64,000 nt of DNA, from contig JAHNZQ020000277.1 in assembly GCA_019155205.2 (NCBI GenBank), positions 1,581,742 to 1,645,741 on the forward strand. The letters run 5' to 3'. A program made the translations under genes and the position numbers. The notes below the pieces were generated by a model. The model was not told the DNA's origin. It was given only the letters and a program-made list of their open reading frames with translations, and ran no database searches. The stretch is from Gracilaria vermiculophylla (taxonomy: Eukaryota; Rhodophyta; Florideophyceae; Gracilariales; Gracilariaceae). This document shows, one piece after another, positions 12,203 through 23,000 of the stretch (positions are counted from its first letter, which is position 1; each line of letters starts with the position of its first letter).

Positions 12203-12757
12203 TGTAGTACAGTGGCTCCTAAGGGAAAAATGGTGGTGTTCCCTTATGGTATCATATTCTTGAAGAGAGCTCGTATGTTATTAACTGAGCCACGTGGTGC
12301 ATAATTCTGCCCGCGTGCGCTACAGTATCCTTAAGGGATGGTTGAATTATTATGTATTTTAGTTAATTTATGCGGGTAATTACTACAGTAGTGAGATCTG
12401 CGGAGGTGGGCTCCCGTCTTGATACTTAATCTGCCGGTTGAGCTCCACCTCTGGGGATGTAAAACCAAGCACCCTTGAATCTTCATCTACTTTTCCGGTT
12501 GGAGACTCTCGTCGATCATAAGAAGGTTTCTAAGCCGCCGCTACCCGGTTCGCCCCAGAGCAGCGCCTGTACGAGCATTGTCCGCCCAGTGAACCTCCCC
12601 ATCCGCTTGGTGTTTGGGGATCCCCTTAAAGGAATCCCTTGGCTTGTGACAGCGAACACCGGTGACTTCCTTAAGAAACACGCACCTTTGGAGTCAACAA
12701 AAACTCCTAACGGACATTGTGCCCTACTGCCTCGAAAGGAAAACTGACAGTACCACA
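12203..12757 (+). repeat. 3' LTR of gypsy element (family A)
   Basis: A 555-bp LTR starting TGTAGTACAG and ending TACCACA, aligned along its whole length with the 5' LTR at 5027. Confidence 0.92.
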
Positions 12758-12950
12758 GCGATGAAGAACGATCCAGACAGCAGCGAAGCAGAAGAGTTCC
12801 TAATATTTTCATTCAAGCTATCTATTATTCAAAAGCAACTTTCGGTCGACTATCAGAACAATGTCCTACTTTGCGATCAGCTAATTATCTCCTGCGAACA
12901 TTGATCGAATTTAACAGTCGCTCAGGAAGCGTGTTACGAGAACTGCCTGG
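12758..12950 (+). pseudogene. Copia gag fragment, left part
   Basis: Directly after the gypsy LTR a frame gives VDYQNNVLLCDQLIISC, which resembles the copia gag segment in which a short acidic stretch is followed by an LRD-L-x-x-A-C-like motif. One stop (TGA near 12902) is present. The frame is cut at 12950 by a piggyBac-like element and resumes at 15820. Deleting 12951-15819 joins the two halves in frame. Confidence 0.6.
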
Positions 12951-13015
12951 TGTCAATCTGACCAGCGACCTCAGAAGAGGTCAAATGACCTCATATGAGG
13001 TCAATTTTAATTTAT
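12951..13015 (+). repeat. Left terminal inverted repeat of piggyBac-like copy 1
   Basis: TGTCAATCTGACC leads into GACCTCAGAAGAGGTC and a perfect GACCTCATATGAGGTC palindrome. It pairs with 15751-15814. Confidence 0.8.
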
Positions 13016-13171
13016 TTGTAATTAGGTGAAAACATTAAAACTTTTCCCTTTTTTTTGTTCTGATATCCTTATCATATTGTCGACGCCGGCAGCGATGATC
13101 CGTGTCCACAACAACAAAGAGTGAATTATGACTGTTACATCAATCGGAGCTGTCAACAACACTCGTAAACT

Positions 13172-14985
13172 ATGGCATCGTCCACAGATCTTCGCAGAAA
13201 TGCTGGAACAACTTTTAACAGCCGCGCTCGCTTGGTTACCAGTGACGCGGAATGTAAACGCTACTATGGATCTTTGTGGAAGCACAAAACGGTCAGAGGA
13301 ATAGTTCAAAACGTTGATGTTCGCAGGATCAACAATCGAAATTTGACATTCTTGACGATAAACTTTAGTTCACACAATCGTGAGAAAGAAGTTACTCTAC
13401 CTTTATCAAGTGTCAAACTCGGTACTGTTGTTGACGAGACCCTGAACGCTGCAGAAGAAGAAAATCAGTCGATTGACCCGAGTATCATCGAACCTGCTGA
13501 AGAAGAAGCGATTAATACACCACCTAATATGCAAATTTTGCAAGAGCAACCAGATGATCAAAATCTGCATACAACCTACCAATCAACTATTGCTCATGGT
13601 CGAAAATGGGAATCCTGTACGACGTTGAGTCCTCTGAATGGTTGTATGCAAATGCATCAATGGAAAGTTATTGACCCAGCAGGAGATTTTATCTCACCGC
13701 TTCACGATCCTTCAGGACCGACTGCATTGGATTTCTTTGTCTGGATGTTTCCCATGCTTCATTTGGAATTTATCGTGAGCAGAACAAACATCGGACTGGA
13801 AAGCAAAGGCGCTCGAAGGACGTCAGGAGGGGAGGTGCTTAAAATTTTCGGCGTTCTCATTTTAATGGCTCGTATTGAGTTTTCGAACAGACGTGATCTT
13901 TGGAGTATTGAGCCTTTTTCTAAGTTCATTCCGCAACCAAAAATTGGGCTTGGTATGTCACGCAACCGATTTGAATCGCTTAGAAGTTGCATATATTTTA
14001 GTGGAAATGGTATGACTGAAGAGCAAGGGATCGTGAGATGGTCGTTTATAGCCGTTTTTGTGAAAGCGATCAATAATCATCACCGTTCTTTTCTCGCGCC
14101 ATCACACGCTTTATGTGTTGACGAAAAAATGTCACGGTGGTACGGATTAGGAGGTCATTGGACTGATGTGGGGCTTCCATATTATACCACGTTGGATAGA
14201 AAGCCGGAAAATGGTCTTGAAATGAAAGCTGTCTGTTGCGGAAGAAGTGGTATAATGCTAAATATTGAACTCAATATGGGTGCTAATAATCTGGAACAGG
14301 ATTTTGATTCCGATAATGCTCATGGAACGGCTATTCTACTCCGTTTAGTACAACCGTGGTTTGGATCAGATCGTTTGGTATGCGCTGATTCTTTTTTGCA
14401 TCCGTCAATACCGCTAAAGCACTCATGGAAAAAGGGTTGAGATTTACTGGAGTAATCAAAAATGCATCTCGGGGGTTTCCTATGAAACACTTATCTGAAA
14501 TCACTCTAAGGAACAGAGGCGACTTTATACCTATGGTTTCAAAAGCAAGCGTCACCAACAGTGACATGATGGCCGTAATGTGGATGGATCGAGATAGAAA
14601 GTACTTTATTTCAACCTCGGGCACAGTTAATCCTGGTACTCCTATTGTTAGGGAGAGATGGAGACGGGAGGGAACTATTTCTAAGAAAATGGAATTTGAG
14701 GTTGCAATTCCTGAGATTTGTGAAGAATACTACAAAACATGCTCCATGATCGATGGCCATAATAGATGCCGACAAGATGATTTAAATATGGAAAAGAAAA
14801 TAGAAGTGAAAGAGTGGTCATTTCGAGTCAACTGCTCTCTTTTAGCAATTTGCATTGTGGATGCATGGAAACTGTATAAGGCAGCAAATGGAAACAGGAG
14901 CGTTAAAAGTCCCCATCAATTTTATTGTGAGTTGGCCGATGAATTAATAGACAATACTTGGGACACGACTGGTTTAATGAAATGA
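13172..14985 (+). pseudogene. piggyBac-type transposase (DDE_Tnp_1_7), one frameshift
   Basis: The ATG at 13172 opens 422 codons ending after LKHSWKKG. The true protein continues in the next frame from about 14405 (ALMEKGLRFTGVIKN). The cause is one T too few in a T run near 14392-14398, where copy 2 keeps the full run. The first catalytic Asp is in LCVDEKMSRWYG, the second in CADSF at the shift, and the third probably in SMIDGHNRCRQDD. The N-terminal 130 residues are acidic and poorly conserved, as usual in this family. A TGA at 14983, where copy 2 has a Lys codon, separates the C-terminal zinc-binding tail. A single-base sequencing or assembly error cannot be excluded for the T-run shift. 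Confidence 0.88.
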
Positions 14986-15273
14986 AATGAACCGGAAAAT
15001 GAAAATAATACTGACCAACCAAAGTCTGCTGGCACTGGCTTGCATTTAATGCAAACCAACAGAAGAAGGAAAACAAAAAAAGGAATGATTGCAAAAGCTT
15101 TATATCAAGGACGATGCAATTATTGTAGAGGTAATACGAAATCGACGTTTTTATGTTCTGGATGCTATTTAAGGAAAGAAAAAGATGTGATTTTATGTCA
15201 CACCGGTACGAACAGAGATTGTTTTATGAAACACATTGAGGAGTGTCAGGGTATAGGTAAGCATAGTATCTAA
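14986..15273 (+). pseudogene. Cys-rich C-terminal domain of the piggyBac-like transposase
   Basis: In frame with the preceding segment after the TGA at 14983. Cysteines are spaced as CNYC, CSGC, then C and C-x3-H in DCFMKHIEEC, matching the zinc-binding C-terminal domain that piggyBac transposases use to recognise their ends. It ends at TAA 15271. Confidence 0.8.
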
Positions 15274-15550
15274 AAGAAATGTCAACAACGTTGACAACAT
15301 TCGTTTTTCTAAGTAAAATTCAACATTTCAATGCAAGTATTGAGCAAAAGTTCTTTTACCTTAAGCCCCCTACTAATTCAATCCGCGTTATTTAGAATCG
15401 CTAGATTATTTAAACTCTATTACAAAACTGCCTCTTTAACAGATGTCACCTTATTCTGTCTGCTGTTCAAGTGGGTGTTGAAAACTATCTGAGAGTTTAA
15501 ATATTTTTAGAATTAGTCGAGCTCCCGAAGGAGTTTTTGAGTTTTTAGAA

Positions 15551-15617
15551 GCTCAGCGAGGTTTGAACTCAGGATACGTTGCTCGCATGTAGTCTGATGA
15601 CCACTGAGCTGCTGTAA
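15551..15617 (-). other. tRNA-like sequence within the piggyBac-like element
   Basis: On the minus strand there is an A-box-like GCTCAGTGGTCATCAGAC and, about 25 nt later, a B-box-like GAGTTCAAACCTCG. It sits between the transposase stop and the right end. The second copy keeps the same feature at 57561-57630, with TTCGAACC in the B-box position. No convincing acceptor stem or full cloverleaf was found, so it is not called as a functional tRNA. Confidence 0.5.
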
Positions 15618-15750
15618 TAGCTCAGGGCGTGTTCTACAACTATTTATTGTTCACAGGCAGTCCTGGATAACAGGTTTTTAAATTTAATATTTCCAAAATA
15701 TTGGCCTGCGGGTCAAATACCTATTTTTTATTTTTAACTTTGCGTGATGG

Positions 15751-15814
15751 AGCGCTGACCTCATACAAGGTCAATTTGACCTCATATGAGGTCAGCGCAC
15801 CGGTCGGATAGACA
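15751..15814 (+). repeat. Right terminal repeat of piggyBac-like copy 1, hairpin-forming
   Basis: 15751-15802 is a near-perfect inverted repeat, opening AGCGCTGACC and closing GGTCAGCGCACC around a TCAATTTGA centre. It is followed by the outer GGTCGGATAGACA that pairs with the left end. Confidence 0.8.
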
Positions 15815-15819
15815 CTAGG

Positions 15820-16125
15820 AGAGAGTTTACAGGATTGAAACGTTATTTTCCCACGAAGTAAAATCCGCGAGTTCTTACCTCATTGAGAACGTAGCACATG
15901 ATGATGCTGCTCTTGATGGCCTCGGAAGACGTTTTGGTGGTGAAGTGAGGAGATTCTTTGGCTCCCAAAGAACCTTACGACATCAAGGGCAAAACCGATC
16001 TCGAAGACTATCTTCTAGATGGATCGAAGGGTCTGATGGCTGTTATATCTGTGGAAAAGACCATAAAGGTCGAGCTCGCCACTCTTCCGAAGACGTCTGC
16101 ACTGCTATCTGACGCCTGAAGGCCT
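15820..16125 (+). pseudogene. Copia gag fragment, right part, with zinc knuckle
   Basis: Continues the gag frame broken at 12950: IETLFSHEVKSASSYLIEN, then DDAALDGL, and a Cys/His cluster CYICGKDHKGRARH near 16040, a variant of the copia CCHC knuckle with a final His. A TGA near 16110 ends the frame just before the protease frame at 16140. Confidence 0.75.
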
Positions 16126-16139
16126 TACAACCGCCCGCC

Positions 16140-16730
16140 ATGGTCAGTGTTGAAGACGTGGCCTACATTTCTGATCAGTTAGAAGAAGCTCTTGAGGACG
16201 ATAGAGCGGAAGGGGAAGTTCAATTCTCCGACTCATACGAAGATAATGCCGCATATCTCGCAGCAGAAACACACTCTCTGCAAATAGAAACGGAATTGTA
16301 TCTGGCAAACTCCTCATTTATACACGGTAGCACATTTGACACAGACCTTCAAGCCGAAATGGCCAATATGCTCTCAGAATTATCTACGGTAGAAGCCACG
16401 CGTTTCAAAGGAATCCTTATTGACTCATGTGCGACGAGGTCTTCGGTAATGCCGTACACACAGTACTGTGCTTATTGTGAAGAGTTCAATGTTCCAATAA
16501 ACATAGATAGCAACAGTAGACGCTCATTGAGTAGCGTCGGTGCTACAATTAAGGAAATAGGTACTGCATTGATCCTGATTCCCTATAATGACTCGGACTT
16601 GGTTATTGATTTGAAATTCCGGATAATGAAGGAGAACATACCTAAATTACTCAGAATGAGAGAAATGAATGACAATGGATTGGACTACAGCATCCAGGAC
16701 AAAGTAGTGAAGTTCAAGAACACAGAGTAG
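16140..16730 (+). pseudogene. Copia protease region
   Basis: A 196-codon frame. The aspartic-protease active site is FKGILIDSCATRSSVM near residue 97, where copia proteases have D-[ST]-G-A; here Gly is replaced by Cys, so activity is doubtful. A second structural segment, ALILIPYNDSDLVIDLKF, follows. The acidic N-terminal part has no recognised domain. Integrase remnants follow in other frames. Confidence 0.75.
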
Positions 16731-16739
16731 AATTTGGCT

Positions 16740-17850
16740 ATGGAGAACGATTTTCTCGTACATCGCTGGAAGCCTGAGGACCTGAAGTACGCTCTGTAGA
16801 CTGAATCAGAACACCGGAAACTTCACCAAGTATTCGGATAACCCTCCGTACCAGCCTTATACAATCTTCTCAAGCGAGCGGACCCCGAAAGAGTGGACGG
16901 TTCAATGCGCAAGAAGTTAGAAGAAATCATCAATGATTGCGAAACTTTTGTCCGGCGCGGCACAGGGCCTTGTCGTTTTAAGGTCATTATTGCCACCAAT
17001 GACTTGAGATTCAACCACACCGTGGCAGTTGACGTCATTTACATCAGTAGCCGCCCTGTGCTCCATCTCGTGATGAGGCCACAAATTTCAACGCAGCCCA
17101 CTCTCTGCGAAACATGACTTCCAATCATGTCTGGAAAACGATCCTGAAATGTTGGAGCCTTGTCTATCTTGGAACTCCAGACTTCTTACATGTAGATCAG
17201 GGATCCGCTTTCGTCTCTGTCGATTTTTCAGCGAACGCAACAGCCGATGTCATCTCAAGTGTAGAAGCCCTCATCGATTCTCCATCAATTATGTCCCATG
17301 TTACGCGCTATCACGCGCCTCTTTACGTTGCCCAACTCACGAATTGCAAATCTATGCCGCGTTATAAGACAAATGAAGAATGCCTACAGATAGCTGTGAA
17401 GGCTTTTAATGACATGATTGGACATGAAGGGCCCTGTCCGACACTATTGGTGTTTGGTACTCTACCGCGCCCGGGAAAGAGAGGATGTGCTATAAATCCA
17501 CTGCAACGGGCACAAGCAATGGGAACAGTTTCCAAAATAGTGCTGAAAGAGCAGCCAGCTGGAAGTCTAGCATTCGGTTTGAAACACAACCACGATGTCA
17601 AGCATATGAAAGCTAGTTCTGAGCTTCGCGAGCTTCCTTCTGGATCTCCGGTATATGTTTATAGAGAGCGCAATAAGAAATAAGAAGGAACTTTTCCTTT
17701 CATACACGTTGATGGAGAAACAACAGTAGTTCAACTTCCGTCTAGCGGAAAGATTTTCCATTCTACTGTAGTTATGCCCTTTGTACGTTCGGTATTACGC
17801 GAAACCCCGACTACATCAGATGCAATAACGCCGAATAATACAACATAAGC
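16740..17850 (+). pseudogene. Copia integrase, degenerate
   Basis: The core is spread over frames. AVDVIYISSRPVLHLV near 17028 contains the first Asp, then DEATNFNAAHSLRN after a shift near 17075, and from 17114 a clean 189-codon frame with VWKTILKCWSLVYLGTPDFLHVDQG holding the second Asp (VDQGSAF). The third catalytic acid should precede RYH-x-PL, but the sequence has Thr there (HVTRYHAPL). This W-x-x-W plus YxGxPD type of integrase is found in fungal, oomycete and algal copia lineages. The C-terminal part (SPVYVYRERN) continues past the TAA at 17681 to about 17850. Confidence 0.8.
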
Positions 17851-17913
17851 TGAACAAGATTTAAAGCAGATCCTAGAAAGGATCGTGCTGCAATTGGAGA
17901 CGACCGTGGTCGA

Positions 17914-18668
17914 GTGATGTTTTATTCTACGAAGATCGTAATCGCTGCCCCTGAGGCCGCACAACAATTTAATGAAGCGCAACAGGCTGAGTTACACGGT
18001 TTGGTGAAAAATGGTACCTTTCAGATAGACAAGCGATCGACTGTTCCAAAAGGACACCTTATATATGGTACTCGTTTTTTTGACGACTTGAAAACGATTG
18101 AAGAACGGCAGACCAAAAAATCAAGACCTGCTGCTCAGAACTTCTCGGATTTTCAGTCATCCTTGAAATCCATTAAGGCTCCTATAATTATCAGACCTAC
18201 ACAACTGCTAACAGTCTGCTTTGCAGCCTGCATACTAGAGAACACGCCATATTTACGTGACAAATCGCATGCGTATGGGCACTTCAAGTCACTACTTGAG
18301 CCCCAGCTTTTTCTCCGCCCCCCTTTGGAGATGAAACTTGACGATGAAGAAGTTCTTCCGGCTCGTAAACCTCTCTATGGCATATTTGAGAGTGGACTAC
18401 ACTGGTTTTTGACACACCAGTCGCATCACAATAAGGCGATAAAAATGCAAGCAACAGAAGTGGACCCCTGTGTTTTATATCGCAGAACTAGAAATAGTTT
18501 GGACGCTCTAACTGCACTATACATAGATGACTCATTTGGACATGGCTCTTCAGCGCTCTTTGACTGCGAGGAGAACTTTTGCCGCTTTGAATCCATGCCA
18601 CGGAAGCTATGTTTGAAACAACATGGTGGTGTTTTCAATGGTGTCTACGTCGCAAGGAATAAAGATGG
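17914..18668 (+). pseudogene. Copia reverse transcriptase, interrupted by a solo LTR
   Basis: RT motifs in order: an AEL-HGLVKNGTF segment where copia RTs begin, then YGTRF, PARKPLYGIFESGLHWF, EVDPCVLYRR and the catalytic ALYIDDSFGHGS. The frame leads into VYVARNKDG and is cut at 18668 by an inserted LTR. It resumes in the same frame at 19238 with SYCITHTKK. An early in-frame stop and the damaged middle (about 18100-18220) show decay before or after the LTR arrived. Confidence 0.85.
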
Positions 18669-19232
18669 TGTTGGATGAAGTACCTGTGCTGTCACTGACA
18701 ACTAAATGTTCCAGGGGACCATGAACTGCGTTGAATGTGGACTCTGTGTGGTACACGTGCGCAGGTGTGCTACTCGGCACGTTGTTCACTACCATATGGT
18801 TTCCAGGTGTATACATTGCAAACTCAGCTTAATGTGCACCGGATATGAATTAGTGTAATGTGCCTCGTCATGGTAACTATACACACACATTGCTGTATGG
18901 ACACGAGTGGTGGCGGAATACAGAGAGTGTAAGGTGGTTGAGTGAATTTGTGCATTGTCATGGTCTCGTGAGTGTACGGAACTGTCATGCCTTGTTGTGC
19001 CTTGCTGTTGTAAGCATTATTGAATTGTGGCTAGTACATTTATGTCATGTTACAATATGATTGGTAGTATTGAGTGTCTCGCCTTTGTAGTGTAATTTCT
19101 GATGCAACCTAGTCGGTGCGACTGTACCACTATACAAGTCGTGGCCGAGGCACCTCCAAGTAAATCCAAGCCAGAGCTGGCGAACATTCTTAATATCCCT
19201 CCAACTTTCCCTTGCCCCTCTGACCTCCAATA
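18669..19232. repeat. Solo copia-type LTR nested in the copia RT gene
   Basis: A 564-bp segment starting TGTTGG and ending CCAATA, the usual short inverted ends of copia LTRs with one mismatch. It is flanked by a perfect 5-bp duplication GATGG at 18664-18668 and 19233-19237. Removing 18669-19237 restores the host RT frame exactly. Orientation was not determined. Confidence 0.85.
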
Positions 19233-19237
19233 GATGG

Positions 19238-20040
19238 TTCGTACTGCATCACGCACACCAAGAAATTCAATTCTTTGAAGAGTGTCACAAGTTCTAAAGA
19301 GTTCAAAAGTATTCGCGCCGCAGCTCAGTATATTGGTAACTGCGTGCGCCCTGATATCTGCGCTGCAGTACAGTGGCTCACCCTCTGGTTACTTGGAATC
19401 GTCTGAAATGCAGATGAAGGCTCTGAACGATGTAGTCCAACATTTCCACACTTCATCTGAAATTGGAATTCGGTATGTTCATCAGAAACTGGGCTCTACC
19501 CTCCTAGTTATATTCACAGATACATCACTTGCAAATGCTGTAGACTTAATTTCTCAATTAGAATACGTCCTTCTGATGATGGATGGAACAGAAAAGGTGA
19601 TCATTGTAGATTATGGAAGCTCGCGTTGCAGAAGAGTGACTCGTTTTGTGATTGCTGCCGAAATGTTTGCCCTCGTCTACGAATTGGACAACGCCTACAC
19701 GACCAAAGACATGGTTTCTGAAGTTTCAGGCAGAACTAATCCACTTGAGGGATACAATGATTCCAGAACGTTATTCAATGTGATCGTTAAGCAAACAAAA
19801 AAGTTGGGAAAGCGTATAAAAAATGATGTCAGCGCTTTACGAGAAAGTGACGAATATGGCGAGCTTCGAAGCCTGGCGTGGATACCAAGTGAACAAATCA
19901 TTACTGATGCGATGACCAAAGCCTATAAGTGGATATCATATTCCTTATGGGACACAATGAACACGAATCAATTTCGTGTCAATGCACAAGGTTGGGTCAG
20001 CAAATTTAATGCAGCAGCGTCAAAGACAGAAACAGTCTGA
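19238..20040 (+). pseudogene. Copia RT end and RNase H
   Basis: After the LTR the RT connection segment continues in frame: FKSIRAAAQYIGNCVRPDIC, a strong copia signature. A shift near 19375 moves to a frame reading EMQMKALNDVVQHF and then RNase H: VIFTDTSLANAVD with the first Asp, AAEMFALVYELDNA with the Glu, GYNDSRTLF, and the closing WIPSEQIITDAMTK. Stop TGA at 20038. RNase H itself is intact as a frame. Confidence 0.85.
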
Positions 20041-23000
20041 GTGTGAAATATTGCGACACACATGACATAATCATGTTGGTATGATCATAATTGGTTGTTT
20101 TAATACTAGTTAGTTCCCAATCCGCACCTGCCGTGCTATCAAGCGCTCGCTCGTCCATGCGGATCTTAGCGACGCACTTCGAACTACTGCGCAGCTGCGC
20201 CTGTGGTTTTAACCCCTAGCAGATTGATAGTCAGTGGAGAGTGGCGCTCTCATAATCCCGGGTATGAGTCTTGAGCGGTCGTGGTTTGTCGTACCACATT
20301 GTAAAGGGGTATTTTGTACCTTCCTCGAACGAACACCATTGAGCAGTGGGCTCGATCGCATGGAATTTGAAACGGAAACAGTTCCCATCACGATGTTGCA
20401 TTAGAAGCGTGCAAATGCCCACGTTCTGCCTGCAAGCGGAGATTTCACACTCCAATTTGTTGCTTGAGACATAAGACTATGCAAAAAGCTTGCCACTTTC
20501 GTACGCGAGACACTTCCAGGAAAACGTTGACGCTTAATCCTCCGCTCGCTAGCCGCTTTGAGCTGTTTTGAGAGACCGGTGAAATGTTAATTATCAAAAA
20601 ATTTCTAGATAAAAAAAAGTCGTAACGACAGGCTAATAAGGGTATTTTTCAGCAATGCTGGATTTTTTGGGTCGACAGGCTTTTATTTGAAGACTAGAGT
20701 GTTGTACGGACAAAGAAAAAGAAAAAACTGGCGCCGTGGCTGAACTAGATTTTTAAATGTTTTCTCTTCTTGAAACGCAATTCTGAAAATTACCAGGTGG
20801 GAAGGTGACTTGAGTAATTCAAAATACACTTTTTGGCGAGCTTTGACGATGTACCTGGCTTCTAAAAGAGACTGTTTGAAATGAACTATAAATAAATCAG
20901 GAGATTTTATCATGGAATCCCCAAGAAATTTAGATCGGTTTTACAACTTTTAAAGAAGTAATGTGTTAAAATAACAACGTTGGGCTCAAAAATATCGCTA
21001 TTTTCAACACTAGTCTCGAAACTATTTAACATAACATTAAAGTTTTTTAAAAAAAGAACAAAAATATAGAGAACAATTTCAACCTTACTTTATTTTAAAT
21101 CTAATATATTACTTTTTTTTTAGTGATCATTAGAACATACTATGAACGTCTGTGAAAATATATATTGTAAAACAAACTTTCGATTCGTTTCAACTAAAAG
21201 TATATTTGAATTAATTTTCAAGTATATGAAAACGTTGCGAAAGAGTCTGCATCACATGTTTTTTAGAGTGTTCTTCAGCATAAAAAGAACCGATTTGTTC
21301 TAGCGGATATGCCAAACGGTTTTTAGTATGAATATGTTTTAATATATGTTTTGTAACTTATATGAGAAGCGAAAAATATTTTAGATATCTATACGACTAA
21401 ATAGGTTTTTGGAAAAATAAATGTGCTCGAAAGATATTAGTAGTATTTTAATCAAATTTATCGTAGAAAAAAGTAGTTTAACATCCAAAAGGAAACGTTT
21501 CATTTTTCTTGATGCTTTTATCCAATTATAAATCCATTATCGATAATCGATCAGTGCATGCAGATCATTTATGTTCTCGGTTTACGGATAAAAGTTTCAA
21601 TAAAATGTTCTGCGTACAGCATTGAAGAACCATTAAGCGGTAATTTTATCGCACCAAAATCACTTTTTAACGGGTATTCAGAATATATCAGAGGTTGAAA
21701 AGAGTTCACTATTCAGCTAGTCTTTATTCTGTTAAGTACACTAACTCAATCGGGGGGGGGGGGGGGGGGGTTTAAATACCTAAAATAGGTGAAGGAGGAG
21801 TTTGGTCTACCCTACTTTTGAAGTTGGCATTACTTACTTATGAATGTAAAATGTAATTGATAATATGTTTAAAGGAATGTAAAATTTTCAATCCAAATAT
21901 ATTGGTATTTTTTCGCATTTGAGAAAAGATACCGCATGATTAACTGCTTCAGTTTTTTACATCATTTTTCATGCTTCGCAACTTTGCTTTAAATGTGAGC
22001 ACTCTGTTTTCAGAACTCGAACTATGTTTTCGAAAGCTATACATATATAAAAAGCATATTGACAAAAGTGGCTTCGAATGTATTTGACACAAATATGTTT
22101 TGTACAACTATGAAGAGCTGTAGATAAATATAGATGATTTATCGCTTTATTACATCCAATTTGAAACAATTATTGAAGACGTCTATGTCTCGTCAACCAA
22201 GTTTCGATCTAATCTCTCTTTGTCGTCAAAAGTTTAAAAAATAAACAAAACCTAAAGCATCATAATAGGTATATACGCGAAGGATATGTGTATGAGATCA
22301 CTCAATGAAAAATTAATGGTTGCGGGAAATGAAAGAATGTCCGTTATTGAAGAATTATTAATGCAGAAAAATGAGACCAGTATATATTAGATGTTATAAC
22401 CTTGGATCGATAAGAATACTTGAGTGACGATATCAGGCACATCAGGATTATTTTCTCCGACACTGACATTGGTGACTGCTACATAAGTATTGCTAATCAT
22501 CTGAAAGAGATCTTTTGAGCGATAAAATGAAATTTGTTTGCTTAATGTTGACCTTCGGGTATTTTAAGTTCCTTGGTCGAGAACCCAAGTTTCATTTCTG
22601 TAAGGCTCTTGTTCGACGCAAAACACAATCAAACCGTTGAGTACCGTTCTTGTTGTTTTTTCATTTTCAGCAGTGCATTGACGACAACTTTGATTATAAA
22701 CTACGAGAAAATGAAGCGTAAGTTGTTTGGTGCAGAAAAAAACTGATGGAAAAGTCAGATAATTAGCCATCTCGAAGGAGAGTTCGTTTTCTATAAAATG
22801 TATTTTAGACAAGAACACTCATTCCTTTCGTTTATTGGTTGCCGTCTGGACGAGAAATACAACCCCTTAGGGTTACAATTGGTTTAATGCCTTGAGTAGA
22901 AGAAGAGAATGGATGTTTAAATATCGTCTCCGAGTAGGCAAGGCAAGTCCAATGAAAGTTCAGATCAACACCAGCAAGACACGTGAGATCTAACTGCACC

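Larger units (their letters stand above)
5027..12757 (+). mobile_element. Ty3/gypsy chromovirus-type LTR retrotransposon, two LTRs, defective
   Basis: Both LTRs are present (5027-5580 and 12203-12757), each starting TGTAGTACAG and ending ACCACA. The order is 5' LTR, primer-binding site, gag, RNase H-bearing pol, integrase with C-terminal chromodomain, a 1.4-kb 3' region, polypurine tract, 3' LTR. LTRs differ at many positions, including small indels, so the insertion is old. Gag and pol contain in-frame stops and the first part of RT is missing, so the copy cannot act alone. The 5-bp flanks TGGGG (5022-5026) and GCGAT (12758-12762) do not match, although solo LTRs of the same family in this window do have 5-bp duplications. 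Confidence 0.92.
12951..15814 (+). mobile_element. piggyBac-like DNA transposon, copy 1, inserted in copia gag
   Basis: Ends are imperfect inverted repeats of about 60 bp. The left starts TGTCAATCTGACC and the right, read inward on the minus strand, starts TGTCTATCCGACC. Each end carries two copies of a GACCTCATATGAGGTC-type 16-bp palindrome. The transposase gene at 13172-15273 lies between them. The flanks are CCTGG and CTAGG, a near match of 5 bp, not the TTAA used by well-studied piggyBac elements. The copy has a frameshift and a stop in the transposase. A second inverted copy is at 57380-60700. Confidence 0.85.

Noticed and set aside
20074..20600. 3' LTR of the copia element
   Set aside because: A TGTTGG is present 34 bp after the RNase H stop, but there is no second copy in the window and no clear end, so boundaries cannot be given.
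21752..21770. Poly-G run as a quadruplex or origin-like element
   Set aside because: A single homopolymer in AT-rich DNA with no spaced G-tracts. Just as likely a slippage product or assembly artefact.
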